DNA from: Cupriavidus sp. WGlv3
Lineage (GTDB): Bacteria > Pseudomonadota > Gammaproteobacteria > Burkholderiales > Burkholderiaceae
Reading direction: 5' to 3'
Length of the DNA: 64,000 nt
NCBI RefSeq assembly: GCF_023952475.1
Contig: NZ_JALHRX010000014.1
Span: 95,063-159,062, forward strand
A model generated the notes under the pieces. It did not search any database and was not told the origin of the DNA. It saw only the letters and a program-made list of their open reading frames with translations. Below are positions 25,301-34,627 of the stretch, one piece after another. The stretch's first letter is position 1; every line of letters begins with the position of its first letter. The translations under genes and the position numbers were made by a program.

Positions 25301-25434
25301 GCACGGGATACAGGGCTGGGCGACGCTCGACACGCTCCTGGCGGCCTTTTGAGCACTTCCGCACCAGAACGCGCCACAGCTGAGCCAGATACAGTAAGAA
25401 CGCCGAAATTCCGCGATGTTGGTGAAAAAGTGAT

Positions 25435-25983
25435 TCAGGTGCGAGGCAGCACGGCACGCAGTTCGTCCGCGGTGACCCGGCCCATCTTGCGATACTTCAC
25501 CGAGCCGTCCGGATTGATGACGACGGTATAGGGTAGCCCGCCGGCGCTGTTGCCGAAATTGCGGGACAGCTCGGTGCCGGCGAAGCCAGCCACGGCCAGC
25601 GGATACGCAACCGGCACTTTCTGGGTGAACTGCTGGATGTTCGCTGCTGAATCGATCCCTATGCCGACAAATTCCACCTGGCGGTGCTTGAACTCCTCAT
25701 GCAGCGCGGTCAGTTCCGGCATTTCCTCCACACAAGGCCCGCACCACGGCGCCCAGAAGTTGACGACCACGGTCTTGCCGCGCAGCTTGCCCAGGTCCAG
25801 TTCTGTGCCGGCGGGATCCGGCAGGCGCGACTGGAACAGGGTTTCGACGGCCTGATCGTTGGCGGGCTTTGGCGAGAACACGAAATGCCCGGCCAGCGCC
25901 CCGGCGGCACAGGCGATCACCGCGACAGCGATCCACAGCCAGAGACGCGAACGGCGAGCGGGTGGGGCAACGGTTTCAGTCAT
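25435..25983 (-). CDS. TlpA-like membrane-anchored thioredoxin-fold protein
   Basis: 182 residues. One N-terminal transmembrane segment (about residues 13-35, RLWLWIAVAVIACAAGALAG) anchors a periplasmic thioredoxin domain with active site WCGPC (Cys81, Cys84) in VVNFWAPWCGPCVEEMPEL. The family reduces periplasmic disulfides, for example in cytochrome c maturation. The cis-Pro region is seen as GLPYTVVINPDG. It lies 36 bp after the nucleotidyltransferase-like gene on the same strand. Confidence 0.92.
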   Translation of the reverse strand: MTETVAPPARRSRLWLWIAVAVIACAAGALAGHFVFSPKPANDQAVETLFQSRLPDPAGTELDLGKLRGKTVVVNFWAPWCGPCVEEMPELTALHEEFKHRQVEFVGIGIDSAANIQQFTQKVPVAYPLAVAGFAGTELSRNFGNSAGGLPYTVVINPDGSVKYRKMGRVTADELRAVLPRT

Positions 25984-26019
25984 GGGGGTGGCTTGACCAG
26001 TAGAAGGTAAGACGGGGCT

Positions 26020-26709
26020 TCAGGCGTTGCCGGCGGCGTCAGCGGCATCCAGCAGGGCCTGCACGGCCTGCACATCGGCGCGGACCGCGCGCCCCGAGGT
26101 GTCAGTGCGCATTGCGCCGCGTTCATCGACGGCATCATACAGTGCTATATGGATGCCGACTGGCGCACCCAGTTCCGCGCGGACCTCGCCGGCCAGCAGT
26201 CGTGCCTCGCGGCGGTCGGGCCATTGGCCTTTCCACAGGAAACTCAGGGTTTCAACCTCGCCGCGCCCGCCGAAGTGGCGGCTCTCGCTGGTTTCGAAGT
26301 CGACCCCGGCGTTGATCAGGTGCAGTGCGGCGTCCTTGGCGCTGTCGCAGAAGCACTGCAGATAGATATCGGAGTGTTCCGTTGCGGTGCCGTTTAGCAC
26401 CGCGCCGACCAGATAGGGCCGGAACGGCGCCAGGTCTTGCATCGCCAGCACCGCCAGCCGGCGCAGCAGCGCCAGCACGCGTGGCTGGCTGTCGGCGTGG
26501 AACAGCGCCTGGTAGGCGCGCACTTCGGCCTCGACCTGTTCATTGTCGGGCAGCCATTCACCCGGCACGCGTTGTTCGCCCAGCACCTGGCGCGCGGCCT
26601 TGCGCTTGGCGGTGGCGTAGTCGGCACCGTCCTCGGCAATCATGCGGGCGGCTGCCTGGGCGATTTCCTCGCGCAGGCGGGTGGGATCTGGAGCGGTACG
26701 TCGGTTCAT
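26020..26709 (-). CDS. Hypothetical protein, nucleotidyltransferase-like
   Basis: 229 residues from ATG 26709. The segment YLVGAVLNGTATEHSDIYLQCF (about residues 102-123) follows the GxxxGTxxxxSDID/Y pattern of the nucleotidyltransferase fold, where the acidic residue binds metal; here a single Asp is seen, so catalysis is uncertain. The N-terminal region is helical and Arg/Ala-rich. It is divergent from mpl, 197 bp away, and upstream of the TlpA-like gene on the same strand. This gene is commonly found next to mpl in related genomes as a hypothetical; I know no experimental function. Confidence 0.75.
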   Translation of the reverse strand: MNRRTAPDPTRLREEIAQAAARMIAEDGADYATAKRKAARQVLGEQRVPGEWLPDNEQVEAEVRAYQALFHADSQPRVLALLRRLAVLAMQDLAPFRPYLVGAVLNGTATEHSDIYLQCFCDSAKDAALHLINAGVDFETSESRHFGGRGEVETLSFLWKGQWPDRREARLLAGEVRAELGAPVGIHIALYDAVDERGAMRTDTSGRAVRADVQAVQALLDAADAAGNA

Positions 26710-26906
26710 GCCCCATGATACCGGAGGCGTCCGCTGTCGCGGTGCGGCGCTGCGCGCGCGCTCGCAGTGCAGGGAAGGGCGCTGGCGCTCGGGTACAATC
26801 GGAGGCTTCCTGCCCGGGCGCCGCCGCGCCACAAGGCTCCACCCAGCCGCCGCGCCGCCGGGCCCGAATCCCCAGCCCTGCGGGCTTCAAGTCTTTCCGG
26901 GAACAC

Positions 26907-28295
26907 ATGCATATTCATATCCTTGGCATCTGCGGCACCTTCATGGGCGGCTTGGCGGTGCTGGCCAAGCAGGCCGGCCACCGCGTCACCGGCTGCGATG
27001 CCAACGTCTACCCGCCGATGAGCACCCAGCTCGAAGCCCAGGGAATCGAACTGATCGAAGGCTTCGACCCCGCCCAGCTGGCGCTGGAGCCGGACCTGTT
27101 CGTGATCGGCAATGTGGTCTCGCGCGGCAATCCGCTGATGGAGGCCATCCTCGACCGCAACCTGCCTTATGTGTCGGGTCCGCAATGGCTGGGCGAGCAC
27201 GTACTGGCGCGCAAGTGGGTGCTGGCAGTGGCCGGCACGCATGGCAAGACCACCACCACCTCGATGCTGGCCTGGGTCCTGGAGGACGCCGGCTACAACC
27301 CTGGCTTCCTGGTGGGCGGGGTGCCGCAGAACTTCGGCATCTCGGCGCGCGTGACTGAGTCGGACTTCTTCGTGATCGAGGCCGACGAGTACGACACGGC
27401 GTTTTTCGACAAGCGCAGCAAGTTCGTCCACTATCGCCCGCGCACCGCCATCCTGAACAACCTGGAATACGATCACGCCGACATCTTCCCGGATCTGGCC
27501 GCGATCGAGACCCAGTTCCATCACCTGGTGCGCACCGTGCCGGGCCAGGGCCGGATCGTCGTCAACGGCGTGGAAGAGAGCCTGGCGCGCGTGCTGGAGC
27601 GGGGCTGCTGGAGTGAGGTGGAGCAGTTCGGCGTCGGCGACTGGCGCGAGAGCGACGCTGCCGGCACCGAGGCGGCGCCGGGCAAGGATGCGTTCGATGT
27701 CTGGTTCGGCAACGCCGTTGCCGGCACCGTGGTGTGGGACCTGCAGGGCACCCACAACCGCATGAACGCGCTCGCCGCGATTGCCGCCGCGCGGCATGTC
27801 GGGGTGCCGGCCGAACAGGCGATCGCCTCGCTGTCACGCTTCGCCAACGTCAAGCGCCGCATGGAAGTGCGCGGCGTGGCCGGTGGCGTCACGGTCTACG
27901 ACGACTTCGCCCACCATCCCACCGCGATCCAGACCACGCTGGACGGGCTGCGCCGCCGCGTCGGCAAGGCCCGCATCCTGGCGGTGCTGGAGCCGCGTTC
28001 CAACACCATGAAGCTGGGCGTGATGAAGGCGCAGCTGCCGGCCAGCCTGGAGCAGGCCGACCTGGTATTCGGCTACGGCGCCCCCGCCGGCAAGGACGCG
28101 CTGGGCTGGGACCTGGCCGAAGCGCTGGCGCCGCTGGGCGCCACCGCCACCGCGTTCCAGGACCTGGGCACGCTGGTGCGGGCGGTGCGCGCCGCGGCGC
28201 GGCCGGGCGACCATGTGCTGGTGATGAGCAACGGCGGCTTCGGCGGCGTGCACCAGAAGCTGCTGGACGCGTTGGCCCAGGGCGCCGCGGGCTGA
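26907..28295 (+). CDS. mpl: UDP-N-acetylmuramate:L-alanyl-gamma-D-glutamyl-meso-diaminopimelate ligase
   Basis: 462 residues from ATG 26907 (MHIHILGICGTFMGGLAVLA). Mpl attaches the recycled murein tripeptide to UDP-MurNAc. The N-terminal Rossmann domain is followed by the Mur-ligase ATP loop AVAGTHGKTTTTSMLAWVLE (about residue 109), ESDFFVIEADEYDTAFFD, and the C-terminal DDFAHHPTAIQTTLDGLR. The 5' extension of the open frame to 26325 is not coding. Its stop is 11 bp from the esterase-like gene, starting a compact four-gene unit. Confidence 0.95.
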   Translation: MHIHILGICGTFMGGLAVLAKQAGHRVTGCDANVYPPMSTQLEAQGIELIEGFDPAQLALEPDLFVIGNVVSRGNPLMEAILDRNLPYVSGPQWLGEHVLARKWVLAVAGTHGKTTTTSMLAWVLEDAGYNPGFLVGGVPQNFGISARVTESDFFVIEADEYDTAFFDKRSKFVHYRPRTAILNNLEYDHADIFPDLAAIETQFHHLVRTVPGQGRIVVNGVEESLARVLERGCWSEVEQFGVGDWRESDAAGTEAAPGKDAFDVWFGNAVAGTVVWDLQGTHNRMNALAAIAAARHVGVPAEQAIASLSRFANVKRRMEVRGVAGGVTVYDDFAHHPTAIQTTLDGLRRRVGKARILAVLEPRSNTMKLGVMKAQLPASLEQADLVFGYGAPAGKDALGWDLAEALAPLGATATAFQDLGTLVRAVRAAARPGDHVLVMSNGGFGGVHQKLLDALAQGAAG

Positions 28296-28306
28296 CCGGA
28301 TTCGCC

Positions 28307-28921
28307 ATGCTGCTGTATCTGCACGGATTCCGCTCTTCCCCCCAGTCGTTCAAGGCCCAGCTGGTGCAGGCGCGCATGCGCGAGTGGGGCGTGGGCCGCT
28401 ACTACGCCTGCCCCACGCTCAATGTCTCGCCGGCGCTGGCGATGGCCCAGGCCGAGGCGGCGATCCGCGCGGCGCAGGCGGGCGGCGACCAGCAGATCGC
28501 CATCGTCGGCTCGTCGCTGGGCGGCTTCTATGCGCGCTGGCTGGGCGAGCAGCACGGCTGCAAGACCGTCTTGCTCAATCCCGCCATCCATCCCTGGACC
28601 GACCTCGAAAGTTACCTGGGCGAACAGCCGCTGTGGCACGGCGGCGGCTCGGTCACGGTCGAACGGCGCCACCTGCAGGAACTGCTGGACCTGCGCGTGG
28701 ACACCATCACACGGCCCGAGCGCTATTACCTGATCGCCGCCACCGGCGACGAGGTGCTGGATTACCGCGAAATGGTCGAGGCCTGCCCCGGCGCGAGAAT
28801 CCGCGTGATCGAGGGCAGCGACCACGGCATCAGCGAATTTGCCGACTACGTCGACGATGTGCTCGCCTTCTGCGGCTATGGTCCCGGCGGCAAGGTGCCC
28901 GCCGGCGCCGACGCGGCATGA
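28307..28921 (+). CDS. YqiA/YcfP-family alpha/beta-hydrolase (esterase)
   Basis: 204 residues. HGFRSSPQS (oxyanion region, residues 6-14), the nucleophile elbow VGSSLGG with Ser70, and the late GSDHGI His (about residue 177) complete a Ser-His-Asp hydrolase. YqiA relatives are esterases of small acyl substrates. It lies 11 bp after mpl and overlaps the next gene by four bases (ATGA). Confidence 0.92.
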   Translation: MLLYLHGFRSSPQSFKAQLVQARMREWGVGRYYACPTLNVSPALAMAQAEAAIRAAQAGGDQQIAIVGSSLGGFYARWLGEQHGCKTVLLNPAIHPWTDLESYLGEQPLWHGGGSVTVERRHLQELLDLRVDTITRPERYYLIAATGDEVLDYREMVEACPGARIRVIEGSDHGISEFADYVDDVLAFCGYGPGGKVPAGADAA

Positions 28922-29583
28922 GCGCGCAGTCGGTGCGCCGTGGCGGCTGGAGCCCGCACCTGGCCTTCGACGCCGCGATCCCGCCCAACCTGCGGCGCTG
29001 GGTCACCGGCGATGACGGCTCGCTGACGGCGCGGCTGGTGGCCGCTTCCGCGCGCTTTCGCGTGGCGCGGCTGCTGCAGGCGCCACAGCGCCCGTTCGCC
29101 GACGAATGGCAGGCGCTGGGCCAAGCCGATCGCACTCCCGCGCTGACGCGCGAGGTGCTGCTGATCTGCGACGAGATCCCCGCCGTGTTCGCCCATACCG
29201 TGGTGCGGCTGCGCCATGCGCGCCGTGACTGGCCGTTCCTGCGCGGGCTGGGCGAGCGCCCGCTGGGCGGGCGCCTGTTCGTCGATCCGGCGGTGCGGCG
29301 CGAGCCGTTCCAGTTTGCGCGGCTGCTTCCGCACCACCCGCTGCGCCAGGCCCTGCACCGCGTGCTGCCGGACATGGCGGCAGTGCCCATGCTGACCGCG
29401 CGGCGCTCGGTGTTCCGGCGCGGCGGCGGCGTCATGCTCGTGACAGAAGTGTTCCTGCCAGACCTGCTGTCGCGGCCGTCCCCGGGGACCGAGGCAGTAC
29501 CGCATCCCAAATATATGCGGACCACAGACCGAAGCCCTGTTTCGACACACACTACCGAAATCAAGAAAGAGACCACGAGATGA
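28918..29583 (+). CDS. ubiC: Chorismate--pyruvate lyase
   Basis: 221 residues. UbiC removes pyruvate from chorismate to give 4-hydroxybenzoate, the ubiquinone ring precursor. TREVLLICDEIPAVFAHTVVRL and the catalytic Glu region GVMLVTEVFLPDLL (about residue 177) fit the family. The typical protein ends soon after this point; here about 30 more residues (GTEAVPHPKYMRTTDRSPVS and on) read into the start of the next gene, overlapping it by four bases. The tail looks like non-conserved read-through and is probably harmless. Confidence 0.88.
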   Translation: MSAQSVRRGGWSPHLAFDAAIPPNLRRWVTGDDGSLTARLVAASARFRVARLLQAPQRPFADEWQALGQADRTPALTREVLLICDEIPAVFAHTVVRLRHARRDWPFLRGLGERPLGGRLFVDPAVRREPFQFARLLPHHPLRQALHRVLPDMAAVPMLTARRSVFRRGGGVMLVTEVFLPDLLSRPSPGTEAVPHPKYMRTTDRSPVSTHTTEIKKETTR

Positions 29584-30320
29584 AACTGCAGGGTCGGGTT
29601 GCCATCATCACCGGTGCCGCCACCGGCATCGGCTTTGCCACCGCGCAGCGCTTTGCCGAGGACGGCGCCATCGTCGTGCTGTGCGACGTGCAGGAAGCGC
29701 GCGTGCGCGAGGCCGCCGCCAGGCTGGCGGCCACCGGCGCCACCGTATCGGCCTACCGCGTCGACGTGACGCGCCGCGACGAGGTCGACGCCATGGTGGC
29801 CGCGGTGCTGGCCGCGCACGAGCGTGTCGACATCCTGGTCAACAACGCCGGCATCACCAAGGACGCGCGCCTGGCCAAGATGACCGAGGCCCAGTTCGAT
29901 GCCGTCATCGACGTCAACCTGAAGGGCGTATTCAACTGCGCGCAGGCCGTGGCCGGACTGATGACCGAGCAGGGCAAGGGCGTAATCCTTAACGCCTCGA
30001 GCGTGGTCGGCCTGTACGGCAATTTCGGCCAGACCAACTACGCCGCCAGCAAGTTCGGCGTGATCGGCTTCACCAAGACCTGGGCGCGCGAGCTGGGCCC
30101 CAAGGGCGTGCGCGTGAACGCAGTGTGCCCGGGCTTCGTCAACACCGAGATCCTGCAGACCGTGCCGGACAAGGTGCTGGACGGCATGAAGTCGTCGTGC
30201 TGGCTGCGCCGGCTGGCCGAGCCGGCCGAGATCGCCAGCATCTACGCCTTCCTGGCCAGCGACGACGCCAGCTACGTCAATGGCGTGGCGATCGAGGCCA
30301 GCGGCGGCATGTCGCTCTGA
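29580..30320 (+). CDS. Short-chain dehydrogenase/reductase, 3-oxoacyl-ACP reductase (FabG-like)
   Basis: 246 residues. NADPH-binding TGAATGIGFA (residues 11-20), NNAG (88-91), catalytic Ser140/141, Tyr154 and Lys158 (NYAASK) are all visible, and PGFVNTEI near residue 185 is conserved. It resembles FabG-type reductases of 3-ketoacyl-ACP or -CoA, but a location outside a fab cluster leaves the substrate open. It is the last gene of the mpl-esterase-ubiC unit, overlapping ubiC by ATGA. Confidence 0.92.
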   Translation: MKLQGRVAIITGAATGIGFATAQRFAEDGAIVVLCDVQEARVREAAARLAATGATVSAYRVDVTRRDEVDAMVAAVLAAHERVDILVNNAGITKDARLAKMTEAQFDAVIDVNLKGVFNCAQAVAGLMTEQGKGVILNASSVVGLYGNFGQTNYAASKFGVIGFTKTWARELGPKGVRVNAVCPGFVNTEILQTVPDKVLDGMKSSCWLRRLAEPAEIASIYAFLASDDASYVNGVAIEASGGMSL

Positions 30321-30555
30321 GCCCCCGGGCGGGCGGGCGGCCGGACCGGGGTGCGGTATCATGCCAGGTCTCAGGCCGGGTCTTTGCCAGTCACCGGCAG
30401 GCCGCCGGCAGGCACATCCGCCCCGCCCCCGTTCCCGTTCGCACGCGTTGATGTCCGGGTGCGCGCGGTGGCACCATTTCTCCCACAGGATCCGCTCCAG
30501 CGCCGGCCACAGGGCCGCCCGGCGCGGTTCCGCGCATAGTTGAAAGTACCGATCG

Positions 30556-32670
30556 ATGCAGTTGCTGTTCGAAGAAGGCGGCGAGATCCGCGCCGGCACC
30601 GTGCTGAACCAGCAGGGCGAGGCTTACCAGGTGGAGTTGCCGGCCGGCAAGCGCACCAAGGTCAAGTCGCGCGACGTGCTGCTGCAGTTCGCGCAGCCGT
30701 CGGCGCCCGAGCTGGTGCGCCAGACCGGCGACATGGTGGCCGAGATCGACCTGGACTTCCTGTGGGAATGCGCGCCCGAGGCCGAGTTCGGCTTTGCCGA
30801 GTTGGCCGCCGAATACTACGGGGCGGAGCCCGGCGCGGTGCAGCAGGCGGCGCTGGCGATGGCGCTGCACGGCAACCCGGTGTACTTCCGCCGCAAGGGC
30901 CGCGGTCGCTACCAGCGTGCGCCCGAGGACCAGCTCAAGGCCGCGCTGGCCGCGCTCGAGCGCAAGCGCCAGCAGGCGCTGGTGCAGGCCGAATATGAAG
31001 ACCAGCTGAAGGCGCTGACGCTGCCGGAATCGTTCCGCAACAAGGTGCTGCAACTGCTGTTCAAGCCGGACAAGAACAGCCTGGAATACAAGGCCATGGA
31101 CGCGGCTTGCACCGCGCTCGGCATGTCGCCGATGCGGCTGATGGTGGCAGCCGGCGGGGTGGCCAGCGCGCGCGCGCTGCACGAGGCCAAGTTCCTGGCC
31201 GAGTGCTTCCCCAAGGGCACCGGCTTTGCCGATGCCGACGTGCCCGAGCCGCCGGCTGACCTGCCGCTGGCCGAGGTCGAGGCGTTCTCGATCGACGACG
31301 TCACCACCACCGAGATCGACGATGCGCTGTCGGTGACGCAACTGCCCGACGGCAAGCTGCGCGTCGGCATCCATATCGCCGCTCCCGCGCTGGGCATCCG
31401 CCGTGGCGAGCCGCTCGACGTGATCGCGCGCCAGCGCCTGTCCACCGTGTACTTCCCGGGCGACAAGATCACCATGCTGCCCGACCCGGTGGTAGAGCGC
31501 TACACGCTGCAGGAAGGCCGGGTTTGCCCGGCGCTGTCGCTATACGTGACGGTGGACCCGTCGGTGTGGCTGATCACCGGCAGCGAGACCCGCGCCGAGA
31601 TGGTGCCGATCGCCGCCAACCTGCGCCACAACCTGCTCGACGATGTCATCACCGAGGCCTCGCTCGCCCAGGGCACCGGCGACTACGCATTCCGCGAGGA
31701 GCTGACCCGGCTGTGGCACTTTGCCGGCTACCTGTACGACGAGCGCCAGAAGGCGCGCCTGGCCAGCGGCCTGCGCCCGGAGACGCACAACCGCGCCGAC
31801 TTCAACTTCTACCTGGACGACCAGGCCGACGGCAGCCAGCGCGTGCGCATCGAGCAGCGCAAGCGCGGCTCGCCGCTGGACAAGATCGTGGCCGAGATGA
31901 TGATCCTGGCCAACAGCACCTGGGGCAAGCTGCTGGCGGACCATGGCGTGCCCGGCATCTACCGCACGCAGAAGGCCTGGGGCATGCACCGCACGCGCAT
32001 GCAGACCTACCCGGCGCCGCACGAAGGCCTGGGTGTGGCGCAGTACGCGTGGAGCACCTCGCCGCTGCGCCGCTATGTCGACCTGGTCAACCAGTGGCAG
32101 ATCCTGGCGGTGGCTCAGCACGGCGTGACCGCCAAGCTGGTGGCGCCGTTCAAGCCCAAGGACGCCGACCTGCTGGCCGCGGTGGCCGACTTCGAAGGCA
32201 CCTACGCCGCCTATGCCGACCACCAGTCGACCATGGAGCGCTATTGGTGCCTGCGCTGGCTCAAGCAGGAAAACCGCGAGCGCATGGTGGCCTCGGTGCT
32301 CAAGGAAGGGGCGGTGCGCTTCACCGAGATCCCGCTGGTCACGCGCGTGCCCGAGCTGGTGCAGGCGCAGCGCGGCACCCAGGTGCTGCTGGAGATCGGC
32401 GAGACCGACGAGATCACGCTGGAGGTCTCGTGCCGGGTGCTCGAGATCTTTGCCGGTGAAGGCGAAGTCCCCGAAGAAGAACTGGAAAGCGACGAGGAAG
32501 CCGCTGAAATGTCCGCCGAAGCCGCAGCCGATGCAGCGGCCGATGCAGCGGCCGAGGAAGCCGCCGAGCATGCCGCGGGCGTGCCGGATCAGGAGCCGGC
32601 CGAAGCGGGCGGCGACGCCGCCGGCGAGGCGTCGGGCGAGCGCGACACCGGCACCCCGGCGGCCGGCTGA
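30556..32670 (+). CDS. RNB-domain exoribonuclease (RNase II/R family)
   Basis: 704 residues. An N-terminal OB-like domain (AGTVLNQQGEAYQVELPAGKRTKVKSRDVLLQF) precedes the RNB catalytic domain from about residue 230. There FSIDDVTTTEIDDALSV carries the metal-binding Asp cluster, and AQYAWSTSPLRRYVDLVNQW is the classic RNB tail. It degrades RNA 3' to 5'. The protein ends in an acidic Ala/Glu/Asp-rich tail of about 65 residues (EVPEEELESDEEAAEMSAEA onward) with near-repeats. It precedes the TonB-like, aroE and mtgA genes. Confidence 0.92.
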   Translation: MQLLFEEGGEIRAGTVLNQQGEAYQVELPAGKRTKVKSRDVLLQFAQPSAPELVRQTGDMVAEIDLDFLWECAPEAEFGFAELAAEYYGAEPGAVQQAALAMALHGNPVYFRRKGRGRYQRAPEDQLKAALAALERKRQQALVQAEYEDQLKALTLPESFRNKVLQLLFKPDKNSLEYKAMDAACTALGMSPMRLMVAAGGVASARALHEAKFLAECFPKGTGFADADVPEPPADLPLAEVEAFSIDDVTTTEIDDALSVTQLPDGKLRVGIHIAAPALGIRRGEPLDVIARQRLSTVYFPGDKITMLPDPVVERYTLQEGRVCPALSLYVTVDPSVWLITGSETRAEMVPIAANLRHNLLDDVITEASLAQGTGDYAFREELTRLWHFAGYLYDERQKARLASGLRPETHNRADFNFYLDDQADGSQRVRIEQRKRGSPLDKIVAEMMILANSTWGKLLADHGVPGIYRTQKAWGMHRTRMQTYPAPHEGLGVAQYAWSTSPLRRYVDLVNQWQILAVAQHGVTAKLVAPFKPKDADLLAAVADFEGTYAAYADHQSTMERYWCLRWLKQENRERMVASVLKEGAVRFTEIPLVTRVPELVQAQRGTQVLLEIGETDEITLEVSCRVLEIFAGEGEVPEEELESDEEAAEMSAEAAADAAADAAAEEAAEHAAGVPDQEPAEAGGDAAGEASGERDTGTPAAG

Positions 32671-32790
32671 AGCCTTCGGAAATCCGCGGGGCTCCCTTAC
32701 AATGCGGGTCGGGTCTAGTCCGGGCCCGCTCTGCCAGCCGGCACCGGCCGGTGCCGCCGCGGTTGTCTCCCGAGCCCTCATCCATCCATC

Positions 32791-33723
32791 GTGAACGCCA
32801 CTCTTGCCGCTTCCCGCCCCTGGTGGCATGCCAGGTGGCACCACAGCAGTCTGCTGGCCCGGGCGCTGGCCATTTCCGTGGCCGTGCACGCGCTATTGCT
32901 GATGGTGCGGGTGGCCGCGCCGGAAGTGTTCGAGATCAAGCGCAGCGACGCCGCGCTGGACGTGGTGCTGGTCAATGCCAAGTCGGCGCAGAAGCCGCGC
33001 AACCCGACCGCCCTGGCGCAGGCCAACCTCGACGGCGGCGGCGACCATGACCTGCAGCGCGCCACCACGCCGCTGCCGGCGCAGACCCTGACGCAGGAGG
33101 GCGACCTGGTGCGCCAGGTGCAGCGCCGGGTCGAGCAGCTGGAGCTGGAGCAGCAGCGCCTGCTGACCCAGGCGCGCGAGGCCGCGCCGGCGGTGCGCAA
33201 CCAGCCGCTCAAGCCCGGCGAGAAGCGCCAGGAGACGCCGCAGCGCGGCCAGGACGAGCGCACCTCGGCCGACGAGATGGCCAGGCTGGAAGCCGAGATC
33301 GGCCGCAACCTGGAGCACTACGCCAAGCGGCCCAAGCGTTTCCAGCTGACCGCCACCAGCGCGCAGGCGGTCGACTACGCGCAGTATTACGACCGGCTGC
33401 GCCGCAAGATCGAGGCGCGCGGCACCACGGATTTCCCGCAGCGCAACGGCAAGCCGCTCTACGGCCAGCTGATCCTGGTGATCAACGTCAACCGGCAGGG
33501 CAAGCTCGGCTACAACCGCGATGGCTACAACGTCGACGCCATCGACGTGGTCAAGAGCTCGGGCGATCCCGCGCTGGACCGCCAGGCGGTGGCGATCGTG
33601 CGCGCGGCCGCGCCGTTCGGCGCCTTTACCGCGGAGATGTCGGCGCGCCAGGACATCCTCGAAGTCATATCCACTTTCAAGTTTTCGCGCAGCGGGCTGG
33701 AAACCCGGCTGCAGGCACGCTGA
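32791..33723 (+). CDS. TonB C-terminal domain protein (energy-transducer-like)
   Basis: 310 residues starting with GTG at 32791. One N-terminal transmembrane helix (LARALAISVAVHALLLMVRVA) is followed by a long Gln/Glu/Arg-rich linker with a coiled-coil stretch (VRQVQRRVEQLELEQQRLLTQAREA). A C-terminal TonB-like domain (YGQLILVINVNRQGKLGYNR...DPALDRQAVAIVRAAAPFGAF) ends the protein. It lacks the Pro-rich spacer of classical TonB, and no exbBD genes are nearby. Its stop overlaps the aroE start by one base (TGATG). Confidence 0.88.
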   Translation: MNATLAASRPWWHARWHHSSLLARALAISVAVHALLLMVRVAAPEVFEIKRSDAALDVVLVNAKSAQKPRNPTALAQANLDGGGDHDLQRATTPLPAQTLTQEGDLVRQVQRRVEQLELEQQRLLTQAREAAPAVRNQPLKPGEKRQETPQRGQDERTSADEMARLEAEIGRNLEHYAKRPKRFQLTATSAQAVDYAQYYDRLRRKIEARGTTDFPQRNGKPLYGQLILVINVNRQGKLGYNRDGYNVDAIDVVKSSGDPALDRQAVAIVRAAAPFGAFTAEMSARQDILEVISTFKFSRSGLETRLQAR

Positions 33724-34610
33724 TGACATCCACTGACTCTTCCCAAGCCAGCGCCGACCGCTATGTGGTGATCGGCAACCCGGTCGCGCACAGCCGCTCG
33801 CCGGCGATCCACGCCGCCTTCGCGCGCCAGACTGGCGAGGCCGTGCAATATGACCGCCTGGAGGCGCCGCTGGACGGGTTTGCCGACACCGTGCGCCGTT
33901 TCTTCGCCGACGGCGGCTACGGCTGCAACGTGACCGTGCCGTTCAAGCTGGAAGCCTATGACCTGGCCGACCGCCTGACCGAGCGCGCAGAGGCCGCCGG
34001 CGCGGTCAACACGCTGTGGATCGAAGAGGGTTTGATCCATGGCGACAACACCGACGGCATCGGCCTGGTGCGCGATATCCAGGACCACCTCGACACGCTG
34101 ATCGAGGGCAAGCGCGTGCTGCTGCTGGGCGCCGGTGGCGCGGCGATGGGCGCGATGCTGCCGCTGATCGAATGCCGGCCCTCGCGCATCGTGGTGGCCA
34201 ACCGCACCGCGTCGCGCGCCAGCGACATGCTCGAGGAGTTTGTCGAGGCGGCCGACCAGTACGGCGTCGAGCTGTGGGGCGGCGGCCTCGATGCGCTCGA
34301 GGGCTTGTCCGAGGACGAAGCCGTCGACGTGGTGATCAATGCCTCGTCCAGCAGCCTGCAGGGCGAGGTGCCGCCGGTGCCGGAGTTCCTGCTGGGTGAA
34401 GGCGTGCTGGTCTACGACATGATGTACGGCGCCGAGCCCACCGTGTTCCTGCAGTTCGCCGCGCGCTGCGGCGCGCGCGTCAGCGACGGCCTCGGCATGC
34501 TGGTCGAGCAGGCCGCCGAGGCCTTCTATATCTGGCGTGGCGTGCGGCCCCGCACCGCGCCCGTGCTGGCCGAGCTGCGCGCCGCGCTGCAGGCCGAACG
34601 CAAGGGCTGA
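33723..34610 (+). CDS. aroE: Shikimate dehydrogenase
   Basis: 295 residues. AroE reduces 3-dehydroshikimate with NADPH. Conserved elements are IGNPVAHSRSP (residues 18-27), NVTVPFK with catalytic Lys75, GDNTDGIG with catalytic Asp111, and the cofactor loop LLLGAGGAAMGAM (about 133-145). It is translationally coupled to the TonB-like gene and followed 17 bp later by mtgA. Confidence 0.96.
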   Translation: MTSTDSSQASADRYVVIGNPVAHSRSPAIHAAFARQTGEAVQYDRLEAPLDGFADTVRRFFADGGYGCNVTVPFKLEAYDLADRLTERAEAAGAVNTLWIEEGLIHGDNTDGIGLVRDIQDHLDTLIEGKRVLLLGAGGAAMGAMLPLIECRPSRIVVANRTASRASDMLEEFVEAADQYGVELWGGGLDALEGLSEDEAVDVVINASSSSLQGEVPPVPEFLLGEGVLVYDMMYGAEPTVFLQFAARCGARVSDGLGMLVEQAAEAFYIWRGVRPRTAPVLAELRAALQAERKG

Positions 34611-34627
34611 CCGGGACGCCGCCGGCC

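Noticed and set aside
30321..30555. Helical-looking minus-strand peptide (LWPALERILWEKWCHRAHPD) before the RNB gene
   Set aside because: No start or conserved context; it is part of a long antisense frame, so probably chance.
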